Shown one piece after another: positions 16,568 to 26,004 of a stretch of 64,000 bases of DNA; position 1 is the first letter of the stretch, and each line of letters opens with the position of its first letter. The notes under the pieces were generated by a model. That model did no database searches and was not told where the DNA came from. It worked only from the letters and a program-made list of their open reading frames with translations. The stretch comes from Rhodopirellula europaea 6C (GTDB lineage Bacteria > Planctomycetota > Planctomycetia > Pirellulales > Pirellulaceae), in assembly GCF_000338295.1 (NCBI RefSeq), contig NZ_ANMO01000235.1, positions 1 through 64,000 on the forward strand. The letters run 5' to 3'. A program made the position numbers and the translations under genes.

Positions 16568-17341
16568 ATGATGAACCAAGCCCAGCGGATGATTTCCCCC
16601 GGAAGACTACTTGGTCTTTCGTTCCTTTGGCTGGCGTTCCTGACTCCCTCATTGGCAAACGACAAACCAGCCAAATCGGTCCCGCGATTCGATCCGGTGG
16701 TCCGTGAGATCGAAGGCTGGAAGGTGCACATCGAACCTGTTCTTCTGGGTGAAGCCGTGTCGGGCGACGGCGTTTCCGAGAGCGATCACCGCTCGCTGAC
16801 GTTGCTTGCCAATCATCTCCAGCGCATCCAGATTTTGATCCCATCCGAAACACTTGCGAAGCTGCAACAAGTCGAGATTTGGATCGAAGAAGAACATCCG
16901 AGCCTGGGAACGATGCAGTATCATCCCAGCCGCGGTTGGTTGCTGGCCAACGGTCACGATGAGCGACTGACGAAGAAGGTTCACCTTCCACGAGCGAACC
17001 AGTTGCTATCGAAGGAGCAGATGCTCAAGCATCCCGCCATGATTCTGCATGAACTGGCGCATGCCTACCACGATCAGTTCTTGAGCTTTGATCAACCGGA
17101 AATCATCGCCGCGTTTGAAGAAGCGAAGACGGGCAAGCGGTACGAAAACGTGTTGCTGTACACCGGCCAAACCGTCCGCCACTACGGGCTGAGCAACCAC
17201 AAGGAGTACTTCGCTGAAGGCACCGAAGCTTACTTCTATCGCAACGACTTCTTCCCATTCGTGCGAGCCGAACTCAAGCAACACGACCCAACGCTGCACA
17301 ACCTCCTCGGCCGCCTATGGGGCGAACGTCCACGCAAGTAG
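16568..17341 (+). CDS. Secreted zinc metallopeptidase-like protein (HExxH)
   Basis: 257 residues. Signal peptide in LLGLSFLWLAFLTPSLA. The zinc motif HELAH lies at 161-165, and about 50 residues later EYFAEGTEAYF supplies Glu residues able to act as the third ligand, making a gluzincin-type site. The rest (IWIEEEHPSLGTMQYHP before; QPEIIAAFEEAKTGKRY after) does not match a peptidase family I can name with certainty; it resembles small anthrax-lethal-factor/Pro-Pro-endopeptidase-like domains. Lies 37 bases after the redoxin/PHM gene and likely shares its transcript. All catalytic residues are present, so it is probably active outside the cytoplasm. Confidence 0.75.
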   Translation: MMNQAQRMISPGRLLGLSFLWLAFLTPSLANDKPAKSVPRFDPVVREIEGWKVHIEPVLLGEAVSGDGVSESDHRSLTLLANHLQRIQILIPSETLAKLQQVEIWIEEEHPSLGTMQYHPSRGWLLANGHDERLTKKVHLPRANQLLSKEQMLKHPAMILHELAHAYHDQFLSFDQPEIIAAFEEAKTGKRYENVLLYTGQTVRHYGLSNHKEYFAEGTEAYFYRNDFFPFVRAELKQHDPTLHNLLGRLWGERPRK

Positions 17342-17581
17342 TTCGGACTAAGCAAAACGCAGGCCCTGTAAACCGCTGCCTCCGTTTGCTGATGCGTCGT
17401 GGCGATCTGCCACCGAAAAAACAGAACCCACTGATAGCAAGGTGGAGTTTAACCGCGATCGCAAGAACGACTCAAAGACTTCTCCGTACTCTCGGTGGCG
17501 AGCAAAATCGATTGGAACGAGGGGTGTGGCAACGCTGATGTTGAGGGAGTCATGATCTTTGTCACGACGCGATGATGGCAA

Positions 17582-20500
17582 TCATTGTTGCCTTTGGATC
17601 TCGAAGGCCGCGGGTTCTGATTCGAGGAACATCCAGGACGTATCGATGCCCACGTCGTTCCAACGTTGGAGGTCTCCGTTTGGCCATCTAACTTCGACAT
17701 CGACATTGTCTTGTTGGTCGCCCAAACCGATCGTCATTTCCGGTTGGTCACGGCAAAGGAAGCCGTCACCAGCGGTCACACGGTGCGTGTAGACGCGATC
17801 CTCTCCGATCACCTTGATAGCCGCACCGATGGCGTTCCGAGTTGATGTCTTGCCGACCAAAGAAACGCGAATCCAATGGTGAGCGGTCTCTGTACGGTTG
17901 AGCAGGATCGCGGAATTCTCGTTCAAGTTGGTGATGGCAACGTCGTCGCGGCCGTCTCCATCGAAGTCCAACCGAGCCATCGCCCGACCCACATGTGGTC
18001 TCGCCCAATAGCCGCTGGGATCTGCCACCGATTGAAGCTGATATTTCTTGTTGTGTCGTACAAGCAACTGCATCGGTTGCTCATACGACGGAGTCTGCTC
18101 GGCTGGATCATCGATGTATCCGTTGGTCACCATCAAATCAGGCAGACCATTGAGGTCAAAGTCCAACGCCGCGGTGCCAAAGCCCAGCACATTGAAACTA
18201 TGCCGATGAAGTCCGCTCCCAATGGAGTGATCCCGAAATCCAGAACGACAGCCATAGAAAAGAGAAGCCGGTTCGTCTTGGAAATTGGTGATGTGCAAAT
18301 CCTCCTGCCCATCCTGATTGAAATCAGCGGCCGCGATTCCCATTGATGCCGAGGGATTTCCAAAGCTGCCGAACGCACAACCATGAACCATCGCCGTTTC
18401 GTCCCATCCGTGTTTGGCGTCGCCGGAGTGCGTCCACAGACGATCGTTTTGCTGGTCGTTGCCAATGAAGATCGAGTTGGTTTGAGCGTCCGTGGCATTC
18501 TTCTCAGCAGCCATTTTTCCGACTTCCAATCCGACAATGATGCCCAAAGAAGTGTCCGTTACAGTTTCTTCGGACGCACGGATTTCATCAAAACCATCTT
18601 CCCAACCAGTTGCTGTCCCCTGTAGTGCGAGGTTGGCCGCTCCAGCAAAACTAGCCGGTCCGATCAAATAAGTTGGCCGTCCGTCCTCGTTGACTGGTGG
18701 CTTCCTCCAAATATCTTCGCTATCGGCGTACGCCAAGGCGATCAGATCTTGCATGCCGTCCGCGTTGACATCCGAGATGACGATCGATGAAGGTAGCCAA
18801 GTGGTTGGCTTTTGAAGCAGGACATCCCTTTGAAATGTGCCATCGCCACAGTTGGTTAATAGGACAACGGATCCGAATTGGTTCACAGCTAGGTCGTCGA
18901 ACCCATCCTGATTCCAGTCGCCCGCCGTGACACCTAGCGTGTACATGGTTTCGCCAGTTCCCGCCCATTGACTGACGTCTTTCACTTTCTTGTCAATGTT
19001 TCGGTACAGCGGATTGGGCTCGTCCGATTCGAAGGCAGGCGGGTCTGCGGCTCCTTGCGCGCAATAGAGATCACAGCGGCCATCCAGGTCAAAATCGATC
19101 GCCGCAATACCACCGCCGAGCGATTGGTAGATCGCAAACGCTTTGGACTGTGGCTCCTTTGCAACACGAAATTGGTGATCCAGACCGACATCCGCGGCGA
19201 TGTTCTGCCACACCGCAGTTTCAGGCGGTGGGGGCCAGTCGTGTGATCGAGAGCCTGATGCGATCCGTGGCCGATCGGATCGATTGGGTGGCGTAACGGA
19301 GTCCGGCAACACGACGTTCCGCTTTGCCTCTGGAAGTGTTGATGGCGGGAAGGCGTTGTCTGATTTGGCGATGCTGGAGAATTGATCCACCAACGAACGT
19401 ACTTGGTCAGCCGAATCGTTTTGGCGACTCGCCGCGATGGTCCTCCACAAAACGGCTTCCAACGGTCGGTCCAGTGAGTCCAACGCATCCGCTAGTTCCT
19501 GCATTGTGTCCTCGGACGGACTCTCGGCGATTTGGTTGCTCAGCCGAATGGTCTTGAGTACCCGACGGAACTGTTGATGATGTTGGTCAGCTAACTGAAT
19601 GTCGCCCGACGTTCGGTAGGCCTGGCTGAGTCTCTGGATGGAACTGGCGTCGGTAGGGTCGATCGTGATGGCATTGGAGAATGCTGAGATGGCAGCATCG
19701 ATGTCCTTTCGCCGAAGCGAATGAATGCCCAACGCGGCCCAGTAGTCCGAATAGGCTTGTTGGTCGACGCGACCCTGAGCCAGTCGCTCCGCCACCGTTT
19801 TGTCTTGTTGAAGCTCGGCCATCATACGAGTGTGAAAGGCCTCCACATCCGGTGTCTGATATTCCGTTTGCGGACGGGATGCCAGTTGATCTGCTGCACC
19901 TTGATAGTCATGTTCCTTGGCCAGTTGACGTGCTTTGGCAACCGGACCGATCGGTCGACTGCTGTCGACCTGAGAGATCGAGATCAAGGCGGCGAGTTCC
20001 GGTCGCCGAACATCACCGCTTCGGCACAGCTGCCTCAAGGAGGCTTGGGCGAGTTGTGGACGGCCCATTCGAATCATCAGACCTGCTAGGCGACGGTGAA
20101 TCATCACTGCATCGGGGGCAACGCGAAGCATTTGCCGGTAGCAGTCCGCGGCTTCTTCTGGACGTCCAAGTTGGACGAGCCAATCGGCCGTTGTCCCCAA
20201 GGCTGGCAATGCCGCATCGGATTCTTGGATGGCCGGATTTCTGAGTGTTTTGATGGCTGTTTCGAGGTCGTCTGACGCCGCATGGAGTTGAGCCAGTGTG
20301 AACAGGGCAACCGGATCGTTCGGGCTGGCAACCAAATACGGATGCAAAATCTGTTCGGCACCGCGGAGGTCACCCGCCTGGATCAACGACTGAACCTGTT
20401 CGGCCGGAAACGGTGTTGCCCCCGGGCTTGAGCTCGGATCCTGGCGCTGTTTCTTGGGCAAGTTGGCCGCAACAGGCATTGGTTCCGAATCAGCGGGCCC

Positions 20501-20737
20501 CGATTCCGAATCCACTTTTGCGTGTTCCGATAGCGTGCTTGAAGAGTCCCGCGTGCTCGCCTGTCGCCTTTCACTTCGTGTAGAAGAAGATCGATCTGGA
20601 TTGCAGCCGAACAACAACGGCAAAATCATCAACGTCGTAAGAACCTTCCGTCCAGTCCATCTTGAATCAATCAATCGTCCATTCCACGGTCGAGGCAGGT
20701 GGTTATTTTGATGTTGGGTCAAATGCTCTCGACTCAT
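17582..20737 (-). CDS. TPR and FG-GAP/ASPIC-UnbV (CRTAC1-like) lipoprotein
   Basis: 1051 residues. Lipobox LLFGC ending at Cys45 after a hydrophobic stretch points to a membrane-anchored lipoprotein. Residues about 100-420 are TPR-type helices (ALFTLAQLHAASDDLETAIKTL; AISAFSNAITIDPTDASSIQ). Residues about 530-950 contain repeated FG-GAP/VCBS calcium-binding blades (AIDFDLDGRCDLYC; DWNQDGFDDLAV; DVNADGMQDLIA; DFNQDGQEDLHI; DFDLNGLPDLMV; DFDGDGRDDVAI), about six blades, i.e. a beta-propeller. The C-terminal 80 residues are the ASPIC/UnbV domain (AIGAAIKV ... VTAGDGFLCRDQPEMTIGLG). Such proteins are common in planctomycetes and are thought to act at the cell surface; partner and ligand are unknown. 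Convergent with the metallopeptidase gene. Confidence 0.88.
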   Translation of the reverse strand: MSREHLTQHQNNHLPRPWNGRLIDSRWTGRKVLTTLMILPLLFGCNPDRSSSTRSERRQASTRDSSSTLSEHAKVDSESGPADSEPMPVAANLPKKQRQDPSSSPGATPFPAEQVQSLIQAGDLRGAEQILHPYLVASPNDPVALFTLAQLHAASDDLETAIKTLRNPAIQESDAALPALGTTADWLVQLGRPEEAADCYRQMLRVAPDAVMIHRRLAGLMIRMGRPQLAQASLRQLCRSGDVRRPELAALISISQVDSSRPIGPVAKARQLAKEHDYQGAADQLASRPQTEYQTPDVEAFHTRMMAELQQDKTVAERLAQGRVDQQAYSDYWAALGIHSLRRKDIDAAISAFSNAITIDPTDASSIQRLSQAYRTSGDIQLADQHHQQFRRVLKTIRLSNQIAESPSEDTMQELADALDSLDRPLEAVLWRTIAASRQNDSADQVRSLVDQFSSIAKSDNAFPPSTLPEAKRNVVLPDSVTPPNRSDRPRIASGSRSHDWPPPPETAVWQNIAADVGLDHQFRVAKEPQSKAFAIYQSLGGGIAAIDFDLDGRCDLYCAQGAADPPAFESDEPNPLYRNIDKKVKDVSQWAGTGETMYTLGVTAGDWNQDGFDDLAVNQFGSVVLLTNCGDGTFQRDVLLQKPTTWLPSSIVISDVNADGMQDLIALAYADSEDIWRKPPVNEDGRPTYLIGPASFAGAANLALQGTATGWEDGFDEIRASEETVTDTSLGIIVGLEVGKMAAEKNATDAQTNSIFIGNDQQNDRLWTHSGDAKHGWDETAMVHGCAFGSFGNPSASMGIAAADFNQDGQEDLHITNFQDEPASLFYGCRSGFRDHSIGSGLHRHSFNVLGFGTAALDFDLNGLPDLMVTNGYIDDPAEQTPSYEQPMQLLVRHNKKYQLQSVADPSGYWARPHVGRAMARLDFDGDGRDDVAITNLNENSAILLNRTETAHHWIRVSLVGKTSTRNAIGAAIKVIGEDRVYTHRVTAGDGFLCRDQPEMTIGLGDQQDNVDVEVRWPNGDLQRWNDVGIDTSWMFLESEPAAFEIQRQQ

Positions 20738-21132
20738 TTACAGACCTTTGATGCAGGCTGATAAAAGACGGTTTCGCGTTGCGGCAAAGCAGTTATGTTT
20801 TCGCCGCTGCAAATGAACGAAACCATGAAGTAGCAACACAAAGTGTCAGTCGTATGGAGCTTCCCGGTAAATGCGAACTCTGAGCGTTTTGCATTTTGGT
20901 GAGCGATTGTCGCTATGTCGCCGCTCGCAATGGTACCTGGGCGGCGAACGTATCGGGATCGTGATCCGAAAATCGGAAAGGTCATGGCGGAGGGAAAGTT
21001 TCAGAAAAAAATCCACCCAAGCCAAGAAAGGCCTATTTGGTGAGCCTCGCCGGCTGGTGTTCACGGCGGACTGAAGTGTCAGTGGTCGGCGATAGAGATG
21101 TGCCGCAACTCACTTCGTGCGGCCTGCTGCTG
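20738..21132. other. 395-base intergenic region, no gene seen
   Basis: Lies between two minus-strand genes. Near 21101-21122 a stem GCCGCA / TGCGGC with a ten-base loop may end the methyltransferase transcript, but no T-run follows. A short imperfect palindrome around CGGGATCGTGATCCG occurs near 20960. The part next to 20737 should hold the promoter of the TPR-ASPIC lipoprotein. Short open frames are present but lack any recognisable protein character. Confidence 0.4.
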
Positions 21133-22173
21133 TCACTCGCGGGTGAAACGCAGCAGGTCGTAGGACTGGGCGGTCTTTCGATCGGTCATTTCCAGCGGCC
21201 ACCAGTCGTATTCGAGGTAGCGATCGGTTTGCTTGGTGATGACATAAGCCTCTCCGCCCGACCGCAGTTTCTTCGCGGCGGTGACCATGAAATGCTCGGC
21301 GATTCGGAAGTCGCCGTAGTAGGGCGGGTTGAGCAACGCGATGTCGCAAGCTGGCACGTTCGGTAGCTCTCCATCGTGATTCACGATGGCGGTGAGGTTC
21401 TTGATCTGGTTTCGAGCCGCCGCTCGCTCGGTGCACTGGACGGCTCGCGAATTGCAATCGACAGCGTATGCGTGACCGGTTTGTGATCGCACGGCGGCCG
21501 CCATCGCGACGGCTCCATTTCCGCACCCCAGTTCCAGGACCGTGGAGCCTTCGGGAATGGGCGCGTGCCGGATCATTGCCGCGGCGGCTCGGTCGACCGA
21601 CCGATGAGAGAACACCGATGGACGAGAATGCACGGTCAGGATGCGATCGTCGACTCGGTGAGTGAATTCGGCGTCGAAGGTTTTGGGTTTGAATGTCTCG
21701 GATGATTTTCGCACGACATAAACTCGCCCGGCCGGATCGTCGTGGCATCGGACTTTGGGACCGAGAGCCTGCAATTGATTCAGCAGCCACGTGTCTTTGG
21801 GAGCGTTGACCGCGGCGATCAGTTCACCACCGATCGTAAGGCGCTGCCATGATTGATGAATCAGGTCCCGATTCATCTCCGCTTCGCCGGTTTTCAAGAT
21901 CGGCAACAAAGCGAGATCCCACGAGGTGTCAGGAAGATCGGGTTGGCAGATCACATGAACGTCTTCGGAGGTCACCTCGCGCGCACGTTCGGCGCGGTGC
22001 AAATCCACGAACCAGCTTGTGACCTTGCTGTTTGGAAATGCGGCAATCAGTGCATTGGCGGCTTGTCCACGGCCCGGTGACATCACGATCGCGGAGGCGA
22101 GCGATGAACGCGTGGAAGAAGCCAGGTGATCGATCAGCAATTGTTCCGACGGAAGCGGTGGCAGGTCACTCAC
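21133..22173 (-). CDS. Class I SAM methyltransferase, RsmC/RlmG-like
   Basis: 346 residues from GTG 22173. I chose this start over the ATG at 22206 because GGAG lies six bases upstream and the GTGAGTGA overlap joins it to the xylanase stop codon, the usual form of translational coupling. SAM-binding motif I reads VLELGCGNGAVAMA and motif IV reads LLNPPYYGDF, the NPPY signature of N-methylating enzymes. An N-terminal half resembling a degenerate methyltransferase copy precedes the catalytic half, as in RsmC and RlmG, which methylate guanine N2 in 16S or 23S rRNA. Which rRNA position is modified cannot be told here. Last gene of the tightly packed cluster beginning at 27201. Confidence 0.85.
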   Translation of the reverse strand: MSDLPPLPSEQLLIDHLASSTRSSLASAIVMSPGRGQAANALIAAFPNSKVTSWFVDLHRAERAREVTSEDVHVICQPDLPDTSWDLALLPILKTGEAEMNRDLIHQSWQRLTIGGELIAAVNAPKDTWLLNQLQALGPKVRCHDDPAGRVYVVRKSSETFKPKTFDAEFTHRVDDRILTVHSRPSVFSHRSVDRAAAAMIRHAPIPEGSTVLELGCGNGAVAMAAAVRSQTGHAYAVDCNSRAVQCTERAAARNQIKNLTAIVNHDGELPNVPACDIALLNPPYYGDFRIAEHFMVTAAKKLRSGGEAYVITKQTDRYLEYDWWPLEMTDRKTAQSYDLLRFTRE

Positions 22174-23953
22174 CGCCAACTCCAATTTGCAAGGTGATGG
22201 TTTCATCCTCGAGTAGATTCACGGTTCGAATCCGTGCCCAATCCTGGGCTTCGGCTTGAACGCGATGGATGCCACGAAAGGCTCGGACGGTGGCAATGCC
22301 TTCGGCATCCGTTTGAACGGTTTGGTCGGTCCACCAGTCTTGGAAGATCAGCTCTTCCCAGACTTGGCCGTTGGGTTTGGTCGACCAATCTTCGCGAATC
22401 ATGGCGCCGTGGGGACGCCACATGTCGCCTTCCCAAAAACCCCAGGTCGTGAAACCGGTGGTCGCGGGATGGGCGAACACCAGCGTGAGAAAATCGCGAG
22501 TGAATTGGGCTTGGGTGGCTTCGTCACGTGTGTCGACGTCAAACTCGGTGATTTCGACCGGCAACTGGAATCGTGACAGCTCGTTGAGGACTTTCCAGGC
22601 TTCCGGCATCGTGATCAGGTTGGCTTGGAAGTGCCCTTGGATGCCGATGCCTTCGACGGCCCCGCCGCTTTCCAAGATTTGTTCGATCTGCTGGATGTAA
22701 GTCGTGAGATGTTTTGAGCGTTCGCTGCCGCCGGTCATCAATCCGTATTCGTTGATGAACCAACGAGCATTTGGTTGTGAACGTTGGCCGCGGTTGAACA
22801 CGTCGGCGTAGTAGTCACGTCCCAGGACGTCGCCGACCAGTGATACATCGCGAAGTTCGTTGATCGCATCCCAGACCGCGATTGGCATGTCACGTGTTCG
22901 CTCCAGAGCGGCGTCCATGGCCGTTTCGATTTCGGTTTGGAACCGCGACGGTTGATCGGCCAATTGTTTGACTCGATCGGGAATGAACTGCGGGTACAGC
23001 AGCAAGTGGTTCTTGATTTCGAATCCCGCGTCGATGGCCCATTCGGCGGTCGCATCGGCTTTAACGACACCGGCTGGACGATCCGTTCCCCAGTCCGCCC
23101 AGTAGCGAGGCAGGGTGACACGGTTGAACCAACGCTTGGTTTGTTCGCGAAATTTGGCCGCGTTTTCGCCGGCGTGGATCGGCGTGTTGCCGACGAATGT
23201 TCCGAATGCGTAGTCGTGCTTTTGTTGCTGAACTTGAACCGTTGCACCAGCCAGCGGTTGACCAGCGGCATCGACGACTCGGATGGTGAGGTTGCGTTTA
23301 CGATGGCGATCGATGCTGCGCTGAGCTTCCGCTCGCCAGGCATCGTTGTCCGCGCCTGGGTAGAACAACCGCGTGAACGGGAGGCTCGCGTCGGGAACGT
23401 TTCCCAACCCGATCAATTTCAGATCGCGAATTTCGAGTCGTTGCTTTTTCTCGGCGCACTGGATCGAGGCGTAGACACGATTGGCGTCGTAGTCCTGCTT
23501 GGCACGAAAGCAGATTCGAAACGGATGCCACTGATTGGGAACGTCGAAGGAGCGAAACCCGTTGGGTTCTTCGATTGGTTCCCAGGGATCGTTGGTCGCC
23601 ATCGAGACATGAATGCTTCCCAGTCCATCCGTGCTGGATGCGATGGCTCGTGCATCGAAGGAGACGCAGAACACGTCGGATGTCGACACCGAGTTTGAGA
23701 TCGGCTCGCACTGAACCTGCAGCGCCCAGGCTTCTTCTTGCGGGGCAGGGCAGTTGACCGTGATCAGGTTGTTTTGTCGGTCGATCGAACCGGTGCCGGG
23801 GCGGGCATCGAGTCGAAATTCGGCGGTGGGAACGAGCGTGGTTCCCTCCGCCGAAGTTTGCGATTCTTGTGCGAACGCATGGATGAGCGTGGCCGGTGCT
23901 CCGAGTGAACTCAGGAGCAAAGCGATTGCCAAAGAGGCCTGCCACCGACGCAT
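22166..23953 (-). CDS. Secreted GH10 endo-1,4-beta-xylanase with N-terminal accessory domain
   Basis: 595 residues from ATG 23953, eight bases after the tyrS stop. Signal peptide: SLAIALLLSSLGAPATLIHAFAQ. Residues about 40-185 form a beta-rich domain that is probably carbohydrate-binding (CBM-like), then a short carboxypeptidase-regulatory-like strand (TIRVVDAAGQPLAGATVQV). The GH10 barrel follows: acid/base Glu366 in WDAINE and nucleophile Glu470 in VEITEFDVD. GH10 enzymes cleave beta-1,4-xylan with retention. Export means it acts outside the cytoplasm although it is co-transcribed with housekeeping genes. WDAINE instead of the usual WDVVNE is a mild variation. The C-terminus has an extra immunoglobulin-like strand region (TDAEGIATVRAFRGIHRVQ). 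Confidence 0.92.
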   Translation of the reverse strand: MRRWQASLAIALLLSSLGAPATLIHAFAQESQTSAEGTTLVPTAEFRLDARPGTGSIDRQNNLITVNCPAPQEEAWALQVQCEPISNSVSTSDVFCVSFDARAIASSTDGLGSIHVSMATNDPWEPIEEPNGFRSFDVPNQWHPFRICFRAKQDYDANRVYASIQCAEKKQRLEIRDLKLIGLGNVPDASLPFTRLFYPGADNDAWRAEAQRSIDRHRKRNLTIRVVDAAGQPLAGATVQVQQQKHDYAFGTFVGNTPIHAGENAAKFREQTKRWFNRVTLPRYWADWGTDRPAGVVKADATAEWAIDAGFEIKNHLLLYPQFIPDRVKQLADQPSRFQTEIETAMDAALERTRDMPIAVWDAINELRDVSLVGDVLGRDYYADVFNRGQRSQPNARWFINEYGLMTGGSERSKHLTTYIQQIEQILESGGAVEGIGIQGHFQANLITMPEAWKVLNELSRFQLPVEITEFDVDTRDEATQAQFTRDFLTLVFAHPATTGFTTWGFWEGDMWRPHGAMIREDWSTKPNGQVWEELIFQDWWTDQTVQTDAEGIATVRAFRGIHRVQAEAQDWARIRTVNLLEDETITLQIGVGGE

Positions 23954-23961
23954 GATCGAGC

Positions 23962-25260
23962 TCAATCTTGGATCTTGAGCAGGGCGTATTTGCGTTTGCC
24001 GCGGCGAAGCACCAAGACAGATCGGCCGTCTAAGTCATCGACGGTCAGGCGTTTTTGAACGTCTTCCACGCGAGTGTTGTTGACGTACACGCCGCCTTCG
24101 GACAAAGCCCGTCGAGCGTCGCCGCCGCTGTTGCACAGTTTCGCGGTTTGCAATGCTTCGACGATCCACAGGCCTTCGCCTTCAAGAGCCGATTTTGGAA
24201 CGTCGCACGAAGGAACGTCGGCAAAGATCTCACGCAGTTGTGAATCCGTGGTGTCACCGAGTTCACCACCGAACAGAATCTGTGTGGCTCGTTGAGCCGA
24301 TTGGACTCCGGCTTCGCCGTGAACCAATTCGGTCAGCCACTGGGCCAGTCGTTTCTGTGCGGTGCGTTGTCCGGGATCGTTCTTGGTCTTGTCTTCGAGT
24401 TCGTCGTATTCGGCTCGCTCGATTTCGGTCAGGTACGCCAAGCATCGCATCACGTCTTCATCGGCGACGTTGATCCAGTACTGGTAAAACGCGTACGGGC
24501 TGGTTCGCTCGGGATCCAGCCACACGGCGCCCGATTCGGTCTTGCCCATTTTGCGACCGTCGCTGGTTGTCAGCAGCGGCGCGGTGATGCCGAACAATTG
24601 CTTGCCCAGCATGCGACGACCCAGGTCGATTCCAGCGGTGATGTTGCCCCACTGGTCACTGCCTCCGGCTTGGATGCGACAATCATGAGTCTTGGCGAGG
24701 TTCACGAAGTCGTAAGCCTGCAACAGCATGTAGCTGAATTCGGTGTAGCTCAGGCCGGCTTCGCTTTCCAATCGACTGCGGACAGATTCTTTGCCCATCA
24801 TCGCACCGACGGGAAAGTTCTTGCCGACGTCGCGAAGGAATTCGAGGTAGGAGTAATCCTTCATCCAGTCGAAGTTGTTCAGCAGCTTGGCTGCGTTTTC
24901 ACCTTCGAAGTCGAGGAAGTGACGCATTTGAGCCGCGACGCCATCGACATTCTTTTGCAGTTGATCCGCTGACAACAGATTGCGTTCTTCGCTTTTGCCG
25001 CTGGGGTCTCCGATCATCCCGGTGGCACCGCCGACCAAGGCAATCGGATTGTGACCGGCGCGTTGGAAGCGACGCAGCATCATCAACTGCATCATGCCGC
25101 CGACGTGCAGCGAGGTCGCCGTTGGGTCAAACCCGATGTAGATCGTTTGAGGACCGGAGTTGAGAAGCTCAGCGATTCCGTTTTCGTCGGTGGTTTGATT
25201 CAGCAAACCACGCCAACGGAGATCTTCGATCAGTGAATTGGTGGCGTTGGAAGTGGTCAT
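23962..25260 (-). CDS. tyrS: Tyrosyl-tRNA synthetase
   Basis: 432 residues from ATG 25260, which overlaps the ispD stop as ATGA. Class I aminoacyl-tRNA synthetase charging tRNA-Tyr. The HIGH-type motif reads PTATSLHVGG, the tyrosine pocket YTEFSYMLLQAYD and GGSDQWGNI are present, and the KMSKS-type loop reads KMGKT. The C-terminal 60 residues are an S4 RNA-binding domain (ALSEGGVYVNNTRVEDVQKRLT). Full length. Sits between ispD and the xylanase in one tight minus-strand array. Confidence 0.97.
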   Translation of the reverse strand: MTTSNATNSLIEDLRWRGLLNQTTDENGIAELLNSGPQTIYIGFDPTATSLHVGGMMQLMMLRRFQRAGHNPIALVGGATGMIGDPSGKSEERNLLSADQLQKNVDGVAAQMRHFLDFEGENAAKLLNNFDWMKDYSYLEFLRDVGKNFPVGAMMGKESVRSRLESEAGLSYTEFSYMLLQAYDFVNLAKTHDCRIQAGGSDQWGNITAGIDLGRRMLGKQLFGITAPLLTTSDGRKMGKTESGAVWLDPERTSPYAFYQYWINVADEDVMRCLAYLTEIERAEYDELEDKTKNDPGQRTAQKRLAQWLTELVHGEAGVQSAQRATQILFGGELGDTTDSQLREIFADVPSCDVPKSALEGEGLWIVEALQTAKLCNSGGDARRALSEGGVYVNNTRVEDVQKRLTVDDLDGRSVLVLRRGKRKYALLKIQD

Positions 25261-25988
25261 ACGAATTCGCTTCGGCACTCGTTCAGGATCGCCTCCGCGA
25301 TGCGGAGATCTTCGGGGAAGGTGATTTTCAGATTGTCAGCGGAACCAGGGACAAGCAGAACCGGGTGAGAGGTTCGCTCCACCAGTTGAGCGTCGTCGGT
25401 GGCCAGTCGGCCTCGATCGCGTGCGTAAGCTTGACAAATGACGTCGATCGCGAACACCTGGGGAGTCAACGCGACAAAAGCGTTGCGGCGATCGACGGTT
25501 TCCGATCCGTTGCCCGTGGTTCGTTTCAGGGTTCCGGAAACGGGAGCGGCCAGGATGGCGGCGCCGGTTTCAGCGGCCTTGGCGAAGACTCGGTCCAGGT
25601 CAGCTTGCCGGACCAAGGGGCGTGCGGCGTCGTGGATCGCGACCAGCGTTTGCGCGGATGCATTGGCGACAGTGGATTCGGCTGCGAATTTCTTGACCGC
25701 GTCCAATGCCGCGCCAACGCTTTCGCTGCGAGTCGCGCCGCCGCGAACGAGGTGAATCGGAGCGGCGGAGGAGATGGCCGCGATTTGTTCACGAAACGTG
25801 GACTCGTCTTCTTCGGAAACCGCCAGCACGATTTGCCGGACGTCGCCGCGATGTTGGAATCGATCGACGGTGTGTTGCCACAGCGGTTTGCCATCCAAGA
25901 TCGCAAACAGCTTGTTGGACTGGCTGCCAAAGCGTTGCCCGCTGCCAGCAGCGGGCATGATCACGGAAACAGAAGCAGCGCGGTTCAT
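25257..25988 (-). CDS. ispD: 2-C-methyl-D-erythritol 4-phosphate cytidylyltransferase
   Basis: 243 residues. Transfers CMP from CTP to methylerythritol phosphate, the third step of the non-mevalonate isoprenoid pathway. The nucleotide-binding loop is PAAGSGQRFG near the N-terminus; the Lys in NKLFAILDGKPLWQHT and the downstream IHDAARPLV and EDLRIAEAIL segments are family hallmarks. Length is normal. It starts 16 bases after the oxidoreductase gene and its stop overlaps the tyrS start by four bases (ATGA). Confidence 0.96.
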   Translation of the reverse strand: MNRAASVSVIMPAAGSGQRFGSQSNKLFAILDGKPLWQHTVDRFQHRGDVRQIVLAVSEEDESTFREQIAAISSAAPIHLVRGGATRSESVGAALDAVKKFAAESTVANASAQTLVAIHDAARPLVRQADLDRVFAKAAETGAAILAAPVSGTLKRTTGNGSETVDRRNAFVALTPQVFAIDVICQAYARDRGRLATDDAQLVERTSHPVLLVPGSADNLKITFPEDLRIAEAILNECRSEFV

Positions 25989-26004
25989 AAAGCGGGAACG
26001 CCGA

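Noticed and set aside
17342-17581. A gene in the 240-base gap between convergent metallopeptidase and ASPIC lipoprotein genes
   Set aside because: Only short frames without motifs; a CCACCGAGAGTACGGAG-like stretch may be a degraded repeat but cannot be supported from one copy.
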